Shown here: positions 47,449-58,074 of the stretch, piece by piece
Position numbering within the stretch: the first letter of the stretch is position 1
Layout: every line of letters begins with the position of its first letter
Assembly: GCA_024803745.1 (NCBI GenBank)
Contig: JANJXV010000002.1
Coordinates: 40,817,757-40,881,756, forward strand
Length of the DNA: 64,000 nt
Source: Megascapheus bottae
Taxonomy: Eukaryota; Chordata; Mammalia; Rodentia; Geomyidae
Reading direction: 5' to 3'
Translations under genes and position numbers: made by a program
The notes under the pieces: model-generated
What the model was told of the DNA's origin: nothing
What the model saw: only the letters and a program-made list of their open reading frames with translations
The model's database searches: none

Positions 47449-49340
47449 TTTAACAATAAAAACTAGCATAAAAATAGACGCATTAGTTTTGGTCTCTTGG
47501 AAGTCAAGAGATTCCAAATCCCAGACATCTTTGAACTCTATAGCACTCCTTACCAAATGTTTTCAAGTTAAAATGAAAACAATAAAAATAACTTTTTGTG
47601 CTCACTTCTGAAGGATCTACCTGTATTTCTCAGCTAAAATACCATTATTGTTGGAAATCCTTTCAGGTTAGCTTGCTTTATACATGTCTTAATTACATAT
47701 TTACCTGTTAGGAGATGATACTATAGTACTATTTCTCTCTATTTGTAAAATCATTTCGATGTTAGTATCCATGTTTACACACACTTTAAGAAGCTGTTCA
47801 AACCTTCAAAACATTTTGATAACTCTTCAATGTGAATGTTCTTGGGAATTTCCCACCTAGTCTTCAGCTATGTGTTCACTAGCTAAAAGAAATTTTCCAG
47901 CTCTATTACAATCTTATGAAACATCTAATGACTTGGGTATGAACTCTTCTGCCACATGATGCATGTGTTAAAGACTTGGTTGTGGGATGATTTAGTTTTT
48001 TGAAAATGAAGGCTCTGAGACCTTGGTAGATGAGTCCATTATGGGCTCATAATTAGATTAAATATTGATAGGTGATAGCAACTAAGAGCTGTGGCATGGT
48101 TAGAGGAAATAGGTTATTAAGTGTCTGCTTTGAAATTATTTATTTTCCCCATCTCTTATGCTGTTTTTCCCAGCTTCCAGTGAGTGAAGATTTTTTTTCC
48201 CTGAGTTTTCATCATTTCGAGCTGATAGCAATTGACATAGCTAGCTGACTGTAGATTGAAATCTCTGACATTATGAGCCAAAATATGACTTTCTTTAGGG
48301 TGACTTTATTTCATGTACTTTATGATAACTGAAAAAAGAGAGATAGAGAAAGAGTTTATTAAAAGGCAGAGGTCCTTACTGAAGCTTTATCTAGCCAGAT
48401 AATTCATACTCATTTTCAGAAGGAATTTGAAAAAGTTTCTTAGAATGTTGTCAGTGGAACTCAATGAGCAATAATTGCACATCAGAAGACCAATAGATTT
48501 TCAGGATTGGATATCTTCTCCCATTGGTTTTGGGCTTGCTTTGGGCTGATACTTCCTTGGTATTCTACTATTATTCCCTTTTAGTTAGGGATAATTTTCA
48601 CATAGCATTGTATATTGAAAACATGTATCTTGAATCTTGAATTTTCACATGGTATCACAGATGTTTGTCTGAAGTGTCAAGAGATTTTTGAACTTGTCTT
48701 TTGAGCAATGGTGAGATTAGTGAGACTGGAACTCTTGGAAATGGACTATTACAATTTATATTATAAGATTAATGTAAACTTTGGCGACCAAGTGTAGAGT
48801 GGTATGTTTAGATTATGAAATACTACTTAAAGTCAATTGTGATGAAGGCTTTTGTCCCCCCAAATACAATGTTCATATATACATTTTTCTGGAAGTAACT
48901 GAATAAGAACTCAGACTTAATTGGTGATGAATCTTCTGATATACTCATAATAGAATGGACAAGAGTATTGGCAGGTAGAAACTATGAAAAGTGAGGCATA
49001 ATGGTAGGAAGGTGATCCCCGAAGCCAAATATGTCCCTGCTCCTTTCTTTCTGAATATATTTCCCAGCCACCATGAGGGGAGCAGTTGCATCTACCATGC
49101 TCTGACATACTCCACATATCATGATCTTTGGCTTCATCTGAGGCTCAAAGTATTGGAATCACAAACCATGGACAGAAACATCTGAAACTGAGCAACAAAA
49201 ATATATTAATATAAGTTATTACTCTGACACATTTAGTGACTAAGTCAAAAATCTGAATAATACAAGATCATTGTCATGGATGGAGCTTTCATGGATAGAA
49301 ATATTGTTATGCAGTATACAAATGAATCTCTTCTTTTTCA
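47449..49340. other. 1.9 kb single-copy DNA, no feature seen
   Basis: No recognised repeat. Open frames under 70 codons only. Confidence 0.4.
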
Positions 49341-49925
49341 TATATTTTATTGTAATTAATAGAAGGGTTACAATATATTCACCAGATAGAAGGTGCATTA
49401 CTTCACAAACATTGATACCCTTTCTCATGTCTTGGTCCCCATTTCCTTCCCCCCACCCCCTCCCCTCATCTTGTTTCTCCCCTTCCCGATCCAATTTCAA
49501 ATACCCAAATAAGCATATATACAATATATCAGACAACAAGGTAAACAATATGAGATAACCAAGGGACAGCAAAAGAGATGAGAGATAATATAGTACATTA
49601 AGGACAATAATCACTCATTATATGGCTTTTGTTCTATATCCTGGGGGTCATTTCTTTTAGTGTCATATTATATGGCCTTATGTATCTAGGTTTTGCTCTA
49701 TTGTAAATCTCTGCTAGGAGAGCCCAAGATTTCTACTGATTATGACAAATGAGGGAAACCATTGAGCCTATGTTCCGCTGAGTCTAGCTAACTTCACTTA
49801 AATGATTTTTTCTAAGTTTCCATTTCCTTACAAATAGGGCGATGTCATTCTTTCTGACAGGGGCATAGAATTCCATTGTGTATAAATACCATATCTTGTT
49901 GTTCACTCATCAACTGAGGAGCATC
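49341..49925 (-). mobile_element. 5'-truncated L1 (3'UTR plus ORF2 end), minus strand
   Basis: Same subfamily as 31228-31568 and 50613-51620: 'agaaggtgcattacttcaca', the C-rich tract at 49448-49468, then the antisense ORF2 end near 49850-49920 ('gaattccattgtgtataaat'). It stops where a B1-like SINE begins. No clear TSD was found. Confidence 0.9.
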
Positions 49926-50058
49926 TTTTTTTTTTCCTTTAGAGAATCTCTCAATATGTAGCCCAGAATTTCCTAGAGCATATAGTCCAGATTGGTCTTG
50001 AACTAGCATTTCTCTTGCATAAATTATTAGGATTGAAGGTATGTGCCACTATGCCTAG
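49926..50058 (-). repeat. B1-like 7SL monomer SINE, minus strand
   Basis: A T-run at 49927-49937 is followed by 'aatatgtagcccagaatttc', 'cagattggtcttgaactagc' and 'aggtatgtgccactatgcct', the antisense of a B1/7SL monomer without a Geo tail. Confidence 0.78.
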
Positions 50059-50068
50059 CACATGTATG

Positions 50069-50270
50069 ATTTTTGATTTTTGGTTTTTTTGGGGGTTTGT
50101 TTAGGCTTGTCTTGGGGCTTGAACTCAAGGCCTGGGCACTGTCCTTTGGCTTTCTCAAGGCTCACAGCACCACTTAAAGTTTTTTTTCTGTCTATGTGTT
50201 ACTAAGGAATTGAACCCAGGGCTTTGTGCATGCTAGGCAAGCACTCTGCCACTGAGTCATGCAACCAGCC
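50069..50270 (-). mobile_element. IDL-Geo SINE, minus strand
   Basis: The antisense Geo monomer lacks the usual 'tagagctctaccacttgagc' stretch (deletion near 50162). The antisense ID-like monomer ends 'ctgagtcatgcaaccagcc'. The 10-bp TSD cacatgtatg is exact at 50059-50068 and 50271-50280. Confidence 0.9.
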
Positions 50271-50280
50271 CACATGTATG

Positions 50281-50594
50281 CTTTTTTAATGCTGAGGATT
50301 TAAATAAAAAGATATGCTTATGTATACACATGTTCATGTTAACCAATTTCTTGTCCCTCATTTTTTTTGTGTGAATCTTAGTAATGTTAAAATCTCTATC
50401 TGAGGAGTAGATATTTTTGTTTCCTGTTTTGCAAGATTTATTTTCCAGAGTAAAATATTGCACAGATGTTGTACTATAGTTATTCAGTGCAGTATCTATA
50501 GTTTGTCAAAATGTTGACTAAGTGTATACATGCAAACTAGTAGACATAGTTGTACATAAAGACCATACAACAAGAAGTGTGGAAGAATTTAGGC
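50281..50594. other. single-copy DNA, no feature seen
   Basis: No recognised repeat or gene. Confidence 0.4.
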
Positions 50595-50612
50595 AAAGAA
50601 AATTATATAGGC

Positions 50613-51218
50613 TTAAAGAGAGTCTTCTCTGAAGAAGAAACAAAAATGGCCTATAGACACATGAAGAAATGCTCAACATCTCTGGTCATAAAAGAAATGC
50701 AAATCAAAACAACTCTAAGATTCCACCTCACTCCAGCTAGAATGGCCAGGATCAGGAAAACGAATGACAACAGATGCTGGAGGGGATGTGGCCAGGAGGG
50801 ATCACTACTACACTGTTGGTGGGAGTGCAAACTCGTTCAACCACTATGGAAAGCAGTGTGGCAGTGCCTCAAAAGGCTAAACATAGAACTCCCCTATGAC
50901 CCAGAAATTCCACTACTTGGCATTTACCCAACCACCCAGAAACAAGGACATACTAAACCCACTAGCACAACCATGTTCATTGCAGCACTATTCACCATAG
51001 CAAAGATATGGAACCAACCTAGATGTCCCTCAGTTGATGAGTGGATCAACAAGTTGTGGTATTTGTACACAATGGAATTCTATGCTGCTGTCAGAAAGAA
51101 TGACATTGCCCCATTTGTTAGGAAATGGAAAGACTTAGAAAAAATCACATTAAGTGAAGTAAGCCAGACTCAAAGGAACTTAGGCTCAATGGTTTCCCTC
51201 ATTCGTCATAATCAGTAG
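50613..51218 (+). pseudogene. L1 ORF2 C-terminal fragment, open but 5'-truncated
   Basis: About 200 codons of the ORF2 C-terminal domain remain uninterrupted to the TAG at 51216-51218. Visible landmarks are [20 protein letters not shown] near the start, the Cys-rich motif [45 protein letters not shown] and the end [14 protein letters not shown]. In L1 this domain binds RNA and is needed for retrotransposition. The frame extends upstream into host flank (ATG at 50550), but that start is not part of L1. The endonuclease and RT are absent, so there is no enzymatic function. The lack of stops reflects recent insertion rather than constraint. Confidence 0.93.
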
Positions 51219-51495
51219 AAACCTTGGGCTCTACTAGCAGAGATTTTCAATAGAGCAAAATCTTGATACATAAGGACATATAATGTGAAGCTAATTGAAA
51301 GGACCTCCAGGATAGTGAAACAAAAGCCATATAATGAATGATTGTTGTCCTTAATGTACTATGTTGTCTCTCATCTCCTTTGCTGTCCCTTGGTTATCTC
51401 ATATTGGTATAGTATCTCACTTTGTTATCTGATTTATTGAATTTATTTATATTTGGATATTTGAAATTTGATAGGGAAGGGGGGAAAACCAAGAC

Positions 51496-51519
51496 GGGTA
51501 GGGGGTGTGGGGGGGAGGG
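51496..51519 (+). other. G-quadruplex motif in L1 3'UTR
   Basis: Four G-runs of 3, 5, 7 and 3 are separated by loops of 2, 3 and 1 bases (GGG TA GGGGG TGT GGGGGGG A GGG). A G-rich polypurine tract in the 3'UTR is a known property of mammalian L1. Other copies show the same tract as C-runs on the plus strand (31344-31376, 49448-49468). Confidence 0.8.
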
Positions 51520-51638
51520 ATACGGGTACCAAGACATGTGAAAGGGTATCAATGTATGTGAATTAATTCACCTTCTATCTGGCAAATATCATGTAACCCT
51601 TTTACTAATTACAGTAAAAAAAAGAAAATTATATAGGC

Positions 51639-52850
51639 AATGTCAATATGTTGAGAAACTAAATTTTTATTTAAGTGTCAATGAGAAGATAAATGTTTCT
51701 AGAGCAAATGGTTCAGGAACAAAGGATTAGAAGTTGAATCCAGGAAATATGTACCAAATTAGGTAACTTAAACTATGCTGCTCCTTGGCATATTACAATT
51801 CTCCAAGTCAAAGATATGACATTCATTTCTGAACTTTACAAAATCTCCTTTATTTAACCAGTGCCTACTGTACAAAGTTGAAATTTTCAAGTTATGGTCA
51901 TTGAAAATTTAAATAACTCAAAATATGTATTGCCAATTCAAATTATCTTCATGATATGTATGTAGTGTTCCTTTTGACAAATTTTCCTTCTGTTTTTCTT
52001 AAGTAAAATTGATTTTTCAATTTCAGCTAAATTCATACCTTTCTAAGAAAATAGATTCTAATCCTTTTCTTTAATAACCTCTAGAAACCCTATTATACCC
52101 TCTAGTAACACCTTCCAACTCTGTTTAATAGCACAAAACACTGCAAGAGCAGAATAACTGATTCTATAATAGTTCCTTAAGGAGTTTCTCCTTAAAGGAA
52201 AGAAGAATAGATGCTCCACCAGGAAAGGGAGTAAGAATGTCTTACTTGATAAATATAGATTAGCAAAGAATTGGAATTTCAGTTAAAAGAACTTTCTGAA
52301 ACATCAAACTGCAACTGCTACCTAATACAGTAATTTTAATAACTAACATAATAGAAGTATTTGTCAACTAATTTCTTATTTATCTTTCTACATATAAATT
52401 GGGGCAATTAATAGGCAATATTTTATACTCATTTTCTATTATAAATCTGAAAATCGTTTACCAGAAATTTTCCAAATAGATTGCAACTTTGGATAGGAAA
52501 ATACAATGGATTAAGAATGAAAAACACCTGTTCTCTAATTCTCATTATTCTTCATGAGGTTATAGCTGGTTAAGATGTTGTTTTGTTAAAATCATGCAGA
52601 TAAGTTGTTTTTACTTTGAAGTTATTATATATTTACATCTCTAATTGTATTGTCCCAACTTTCTGGAGTATATAAGAGATGATAATGGTTAGGTTACTAA
52701 TTAGATGGAATTTAATGTCTGAAATTCCTCAAATACTTCTGATTTCCCTCACTCTCCAGGAGCTAATACAAATTTGGGTTACTGATTTAATTAACTTTCA
52801 TAATATTACCTTTTGCACACTCTTGATTCTTAATTAACATGATTTTTCCC
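51639..52850. other. AT-rich single-copy DNA, no feature seen
   Basis: No recognised repeat or gene. Confidence 0.4.
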
Positions 52851-52945
52851 AGACTGGATATATGGCTCAAGTGGAAGAACACTTTATGTGCATGTGTCAT
52901 GCTGAGCTCAATTTTCAGCACTGTCAAAAACCAAGAAATCTATCT
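52851..52945 (+). repeat. ID-like/dID tRNA-derived monomer, old
   Basis: 'ctggatatatggctcaagtg' plus 'gaagaacactttatgtgca' and 'ctgagctcaattttcagcac' keep an A-box-like and a B-box-like block of an ID-derived SINE without a 7SL head. Confidence 0.6.
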
Positions 52946-54849
52946 TCAAAAATTTTTAACACAGAAAGAAAAGAAGAGCTTTCCCATATTGATACTCTGG
53001 GAGAATGGTATCTTGCTACTATTTTTTGGTTGGTTATGGAAACCTTAATCTTGTATTTCTTTGTTTTGAATGAAAATCAGCTCTTTCTGGGGCATCTCAA
53101 TAAGCAGCAAGTGTTATTGAGATATTCACTTGAAATATGGACTATATCTCTTACCTGCAATAAATACATCCTACTAAAGGTATATATTATTCACAGTCTT
53201 AATATTATTTTCAGCTTTTTTCCGGTATTTGCACAAGTCGTGTGTGTTTTCACACATCAACAATAGCCAGAGGGGAAAATGATGTTTGGCTTTTCACAAG
53301 AATCCTTTCGATGAGATGTCAATCATAGTATGCTAGTAAGGTTGTGGGTTGTGGGGATGTACATTACTATTGAAACAAACATTAAGCTTTTCAAAACAAT
53401 AAAGATAGGCTGTAGAAACACCAGTAGGTCATTGATTTTAATCTTATATATTCACTTTGAGAAATTAAAAAAAAATCATTTACAAACAATAACAACAGCA
53501 GCTATAGCAAGAGACAAAAAACCCACAGCTATTACTCTTCAGGTCATTGCAGTAAAAGATCAAGGAAGGAGAGACTGGCAACTTATCTTCTGAAATGCTA
53601 CTTTATTGTTGATATTTTCCAAACATGGAACATTTATTGTTTGATTTTTACCTTCCTTACAACCTAAGTTTGGCAGACACCCTGAAGCATATTCTCAGGA
53701 AAAAAAGAGAGAAAAAAACTTACACATTTCAGCCATCTGCCAGATATACCTATCAAATTATTCATTTCTCAGGCTACTTAAGGTTATTTAAATTCATAGC
53801 TTTTCAAACTACTGACAAGGTTTGCACACTGTGAAGAAAATGAATATTGTTAAGGGTTAAATGGACAGCTTCACACTTTAAATGCATTATGAATTCACCC
53901 CAGGCACTCTCCTACTGATTTTTCTTTTTATTACTTTATTTTACAATCAGAGACTCTTCGTAATTGTGGACCATTCTGATAATCTGCCTGATAATGGAAA
54001 GATTCAAACAAAACTGACCCTGGTATAGAACAATAGTTGCATTTGTACTTCAAAGGAAATAAACTTTTCAAATAAATTTTAGGTACAGAAACAGTACTTC
54101 CAGAAGCAAAGTTATACAGTTAAATCTACAGTTTAGTTTCTTGTTCACTTACATTCTGTGCAATTTTCGTGGTTTGCCAAGAAGGCCTATAAGATCACCT
54201 TTGTAAGTGTTCTTCATTAAAATGCAGACTGTCTATCAAGAGAAATTGTCTCTCTTAAAATCAATACCTTAAAAACCCTTGTGGCTAACTGTTCTGACAG
54301 ACTCCTTCAAATTTTTATTATGCTGAAAACAGTGTAGAGAAAGTAGAGGTTCCATGTCTTTGATTGCTTTTTATCACATTCTGTCAGTGCTCGATCAAGT
54401 TTCATAACTCAAAACATACATTTACCACCAGGTATAGTTCAAAGGGATGTTGACCTTTGATTTACAAAACCCTTTAGATTTACTTTATGCTTCTCTAGAG
54501 AGATTTTCCTGTTTTCATGTACCAAAAGAGCAATACAAACAAGAAAACTACCAAGTCTAGGACACAATTTAGGACAATGCTGGCCCTGGCACCCCCTGCT
54601 GGTCAAGAGGGCATACTTCATTATCCTTCTTTCTGGTTTTGCAAAATTGGCTCAGTGCAGAACTGAAAAATCTTTCAATAAACTTTGATGCAAAATAGTA
54701 ATCATTCAGAAAGAAGCTGAAAAATATTGCTATTTGGAAATAATTATACTTAGACCACAATATAAGAAAGAAATCTACGTTCTAAAGCTACAATTATCGA
54801 ACCATACTGGGTTGTCAGATATGCTTGGCAAAAAGCCTTTCACTGAACT
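52946..54849. other. single-copy DNA with a CTCF-like motif
   Basis: No repeat or gene was recognised. A 134-codon frame at 52862-53266 (T/F/L-rich, no domain) starts in the old SINE and fits chance. The notable element is the motif at 54587-54605. Confidence 0.4.
54587..54605 (-). promoter_or_regulatory. CTCF-like binding motif
   Basis: On the minus strand the 19 bases read TGACCAGCAGGGGGTGCCA. Compared with the known core YGRCCASYAGRKGGCRSYR, 18 of 19 positions agree; the only misfit is T for C at position 15. It lies outside the repeats recognised here. CTCF organises chromatin loops; binding here is not shown. Confidence 0.7.
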
Positions 54850-54940
54850 CAGGCCATTGACAATTTGTTTCACCTGTAAAATAAGGATGCTGATTCTATC
54901 TTGGCTATCAAGTTCTAGTTGCAACAAAGCTACATGAATT
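54850..54940 (+). repeat. MIR fragment
   Basis: 'tgtttcacctgtaaaataag' and 'gatgctgattct' fit the sense MIR core ('cagtttcctcatctgtaaaatg..gataat'). Short. Confidence 0.5.
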
Positions 54941-55569
54941 TTGAAATAGTAGCTGGAAGAAATGAATGCTGAAAAAACAATCACCATGTGAAAGTTGATA
55001 AGATGACATTTGTTATCTCAGCAAAAGAAATATAGTGGTAACTGATCATTATAAATGATAGTTGTGAGGAGTTATGTGTAATATGGAGTTGGGGTTTGTT
55101 TTATAAATTATAAGTATTACTTATTTACTGGTAGTCTTGAAATTCATACATATAAAATAGAAAATTACTTTATATTTTTCCATTTTGTCCATAGATACAA
55201 AATCATAATATTAAAGAGCAGAATCTAAGTGAACTCCACATGTCTGAGCCTAACCTACTGCCTCTTTACATTGAAAACAATAGTTTTCAATGACATAGTT
55301 ACAATATAATTTATTCAATATAAGTATGCAAATTTATATAGAATGCAGTGTTGTATTAAATACAGGATTGGTGTAATTTGAATAAATTAACAACAGATAC
55401 AGAAAAAGCACTGGCAAAGCTTGAGACACTTGGCTCCTTGCAGAGGCCTTGGAGCGGGCAGAATATACATCTATATTGTCACATGACCTATGTTCGGATT
55501 GGTTTTGGCTCTATGATTTGAAACAATTTATAACACAGAAAATTTCTTAAAAAAAAGAAAGTATCTCTG
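54941..55569. other. single-copy DNA, no feature seen
   Basis: No recognised repeat or gene. Confidence 0.4.
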
Positions 55570-55795
55570 AACCAGGCTCATGACTGTAATCCTAACCATT
55601 CAGGAGGCTAAGATCTGAGGATCATGGTTCAAAGCCAGCCCAGGATCGAAAGTCTGTGAGACTCTTATCTCCAAGTAACTACCAGAGAACTGGAAGGGGC
55701 ACTGTGATTCAAGTGGTAGAGCACTAGCCTTGAGCTGAAGAGCTCAGGGATAGCAACCAGGTCCAGAGTTTAAGCCCCACAACTAACATATACAG
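55570..55795 (+). mobile_element. 7SL-head/Geo-tail composite SINE
   Basis: The head ('actgtaatcctaaccattca'), linker ('cttatctccaagtaactacc') and tail ('gattcaagtggtagagcact' to 'gtttaagccccacaac') are present. The A-rich end has become (TA)n at 55833-55851. Confidence 0.88.
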
Positions 55796-55832
55796 ATATA
55801 GATCTATATCTGTGTATATCTTTATATGTCAG

Positions 55833-55851
55833 TATATATATATATATATAT
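55833..55851. repeat. (TA)n microsatellite
   Basis: Nine to ten TA units just downstream of the SINE. Confidence 0.9.
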
Positions 55852-55857
55852 GTATGT

Positions 55858-55985
55858 AACTGTGCCTCAATTTTCCATGTGCACTCTAGGGATGATAATA
55901 TCTCATATCTCATAAGGGACTTTCTGGAGATGACATGAGTTCATAAGATGAGTTCATATCTGGCAAAAATAATGATAATAGTTAA
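55858..55985 (+). repeat. MIR fragment
   Basis: 'actgtgcctcaattttccat', then 'gggatgataatatctcatat' and 'catgagttcataa' match the MIR core and right part in order. Confidence 0.6.
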
Positions 55986-56685
55986 CACTACAGTATTTCC
56001 TCCATAGACTTTATTTGAAGACTGTTTGGTGACATAGTGAAAATATAAAGGATCTTTAAAGGATCTTTTAGTTGGTTATTTTTAAAATGTTTAGCTCTGG
56101 GACAATATTTTAGAATTATCTTCATTATAATGCAGAAAGAATTAATTTTTCTCTCACTCTTGGATGTTTATAATAACCTAAATGTAAAGAAGTGAATCTT
56201 TAGCTAGAGACAAAAACAAAACCTTTTAAAATCTGTAATACTTTATACATTGAAATAGATTATTTTAGGAGACAGCAGAATTTGATGGTTAAAAGTAAGA
56301 AAGATGTTTTTGAAATTGACCATGTCTCAATGATGAGCATGGGAAGAGTTTAGGAAGCATCAAGCTTTATACTTTGGGATAGTCTCCCTAACATAACAAT
56401 GAGTAGGGCTACAGGCTCACATGCAGAGTTGGAAAACAGCAGTTAGATTCATTACCAGGATGGTATCATTTCAGGAGTGGGAACCATGGCTTTACTGTGA
56501 CTAGAGTGATGTGATTGTGAATTGGAAAGGTATGATGTGTTTCCAGAAACTTGCTGCACTCCGTGTTTATCTACTCCAAATATAAACACCCTAAGGAAAT
56601 GCACTCAATTCCTCCAGATAAAAGCAAACTTAAAAATAATTATGTGAGTGTTTCTGGACTTGAGTACATAAAGATGGTACATAAA
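55986..56685. other. single-copy DNA, no feature seen
   Basis: No recognised repeat or gene. Confidence 0.4.
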
Positions 56686-56697
56686 AATCAAAACTAA

Positions 56698-56894
56698 GGG
56701 CCAGGAGTTTGGCCTAGTGGTAGAGTGCTTGCCTAGCATGCACGAAGACCGGGGTTCGATTCCTTGGTACCACATACTTAGAAAAAGCCAGAAGTGGTAC
56801 TGAGGCTCAAGTGGTAGAGTTCTAGCCTTGAGAAAAATCCAAGGACAGTGCTCAGGCCCTGAGCTCAAGCCCAGGACTGGCAAAAAAAAAAAAG
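56698..56894 (+). mobile_element. IDL-Geo SINE, well preserved
   Basis: The ID-like head has A box tggcctagtgg at 56710-56720 and B box gggttcgattcc at 56752-56763 (a Pol III type 2 promoter). The Geo monomer ends 'caggactggc', followed by poly-A. The 12-bp TSD aatcaaaactaa is exact at 56686-56697 and 56895-56906. Clear boxes and an intact tail suggest a young copy. Confidence 0.95.
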
Positions 56895-56913
56895 AATCAA
56901 AACTAAAATTCTT

Positions 56914-57321
56914 TTTTTATTTGTTCTATGATCATCTATTTCTCTGCAAATGATATAATCTCATTCTTTCTAATGGCTATATAAAATTCCATTGTATATA
57001 GCTACCACATTCTTTTGATTCATTCATCACTTGTAGGGCATCTGAGCTGTTTCCATTACTTGACTATTGTAAATAGTGCAGCAATGAACATGGATGTGCA
57101 AGTGTCTTTATGGTATCCTGGCTTGTGATATTCTGGATAGTTTCCAAGGAGTGGTATGGCTGGGTCATAGGGAAGATCTATGTTTAATTTTTGAGGAACT
57201 TCCAGATAGTGAGAGAAGCACAGGTTTACGGCAGCCCAAGTACCAAGAGAGAGAAGTGGGGCTCCACTCCACAGTGTCGGAGCCCCGAGAGGGATGTTTC
57301 CAAAGCTTGGCTATTGTGAAT
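56914..57321 (-). mobile_element. rearranged L1 ORF2 fragment with 18-bp TSD, minus strand
   Basis: The exact TSD atcaaaactaaaattctt (56896-56913 and 57322-57339) brackets 408 bp. 56920-57205 is the antisense ORF2 C-terminal domain, starting inside ORF2 without a 3'UTR. 57206-57295 is GC-richer and does not match ORF2. 57296-57321 returns to ORF2-like sequence: minus-strand residues FTIAKLWKHPS, a motif whose counterpart already appeared near 57050-57085. The order is scrambled, as in twin-primed or template-switched insertions. Confidence 0.82.
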
Positions 57322-57419
57322 ATCAAAACTAAAATTCTTGAAAACAAGCATTAGAGGTGAGGTCAGTGCAATGTGTAGATATGGAATTTTTATAACAGTC
57401 CTCAAGAGATGGTAAACAG

Positions 57420-57955
57420 ATGGTCACCGTGGTTAGTGTCTGCAATTGTAGCCATTTGGAGGTATTGTAGGTACAAAGCTAGCCAGGACTAAAAGTTTCT
57501 TTCTTGACTCAATAGATTGGCAGAGTGATAATGTCTGTCATCTTATCTATGGCAGAGTGAAAATGTCTATCATCTTGCCTATAGTGAAATGGGAAAAATA
57601 GGAGGGTCATGGTACAAGCTAGTCTGGGGGGAAAAAAAGCAAGAACCTTTCTAAAAAATCACCACAGCTGGGGCCAGGGCTTTGGCCTAGTGTTAGAGTG
57701 CTTGCCTAGCACGTATGAGGACCTGGGTTTGATTCCTCGGTACCATATATATAGGGGAAAAAAGCCAGAAGTGGTGCTGAAGTTCAAGTGGTAGAGCTCT
57801 AGCTTTGTGAAAACCCAAGGACAGTCCTCAGGCCCTGAGCCCAAGCCCAGGACTGGCCAAAAAAAAATCACCACAGCATTAAAGGCTGGATATCCAGCTC
57901 AAGTGGGAGAGCTTCTGCCTAACTAGTATTAAACCTTGGTTTCAGACCCCAGGGA
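57420..57955 (+). repeat. old B1-dID-type SINE split by a younger SINE
   Basis: The 7SL-like part at 57420-57652 ('agtgtctgcaattgtagcca', 'tacaaagctagccaggact', and later 'catggtacaagctagtct' of a second unit) continues after the insertion as an ID-like tail at 57878-57955 ('ggctggatatccagctcaag', 'tgggagagcttctgcctaac'). Diverged. Confidence 0.6.
57669..57861 (+). mobile_element. IDL-Geo SINE nested in an older SINE
   Basis: ID-like head ('tttggcctagtgttagagtg', 'ctgggtttgattcctcgg'), Geo monomer and poly-A. The 16-bp TSD aaaaaatcaccacagc is exact at 57653-57668 and 57862-57877. Confidence 0.95.
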
Positions 57956-58029
57956 TATAATATAAAATGTCCAAAATTTAAAACAAATAAACTATTAAGT
58001 GAACAGCAATTAATTGTATGTATGATGAT

Positions 58030-58074
58030 TTGTGTGTGTGTGTGTGAGTGTGTGTCTGTGTGTGTGTGTGTGTG
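58030..58074. repeat. (TG)n microsatellite
   Basis: TG units with two single-base interruptions. It sits where the poly-A tail of the following antisense SINE would be. Confidence 0.95.

Larger units (their letters stand above)
50613..51620 (+). mobile_element. 5'-truncated L1, plus strand, with perfect 18-bp TSD
   Basis: The TSD aaagaaaattatataggc is exact at 50595-50612 and 51621-51638. The 1008-bp copy holds the ORF2 C-terminal part, a 3'UTR of about 400 bp with a G-rich tract (51474-51519), and a short A-rich tail. It is the only plus-strand L1 in the window. The exact TSD and open frame mark it as one of the youngest copies. Confidence 0.96.

Noticed and set aside
52862..53266. 134-codon frame as a gene
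   Set aside because: It starts inside an old ID-like SINE and has no recognisable domain.
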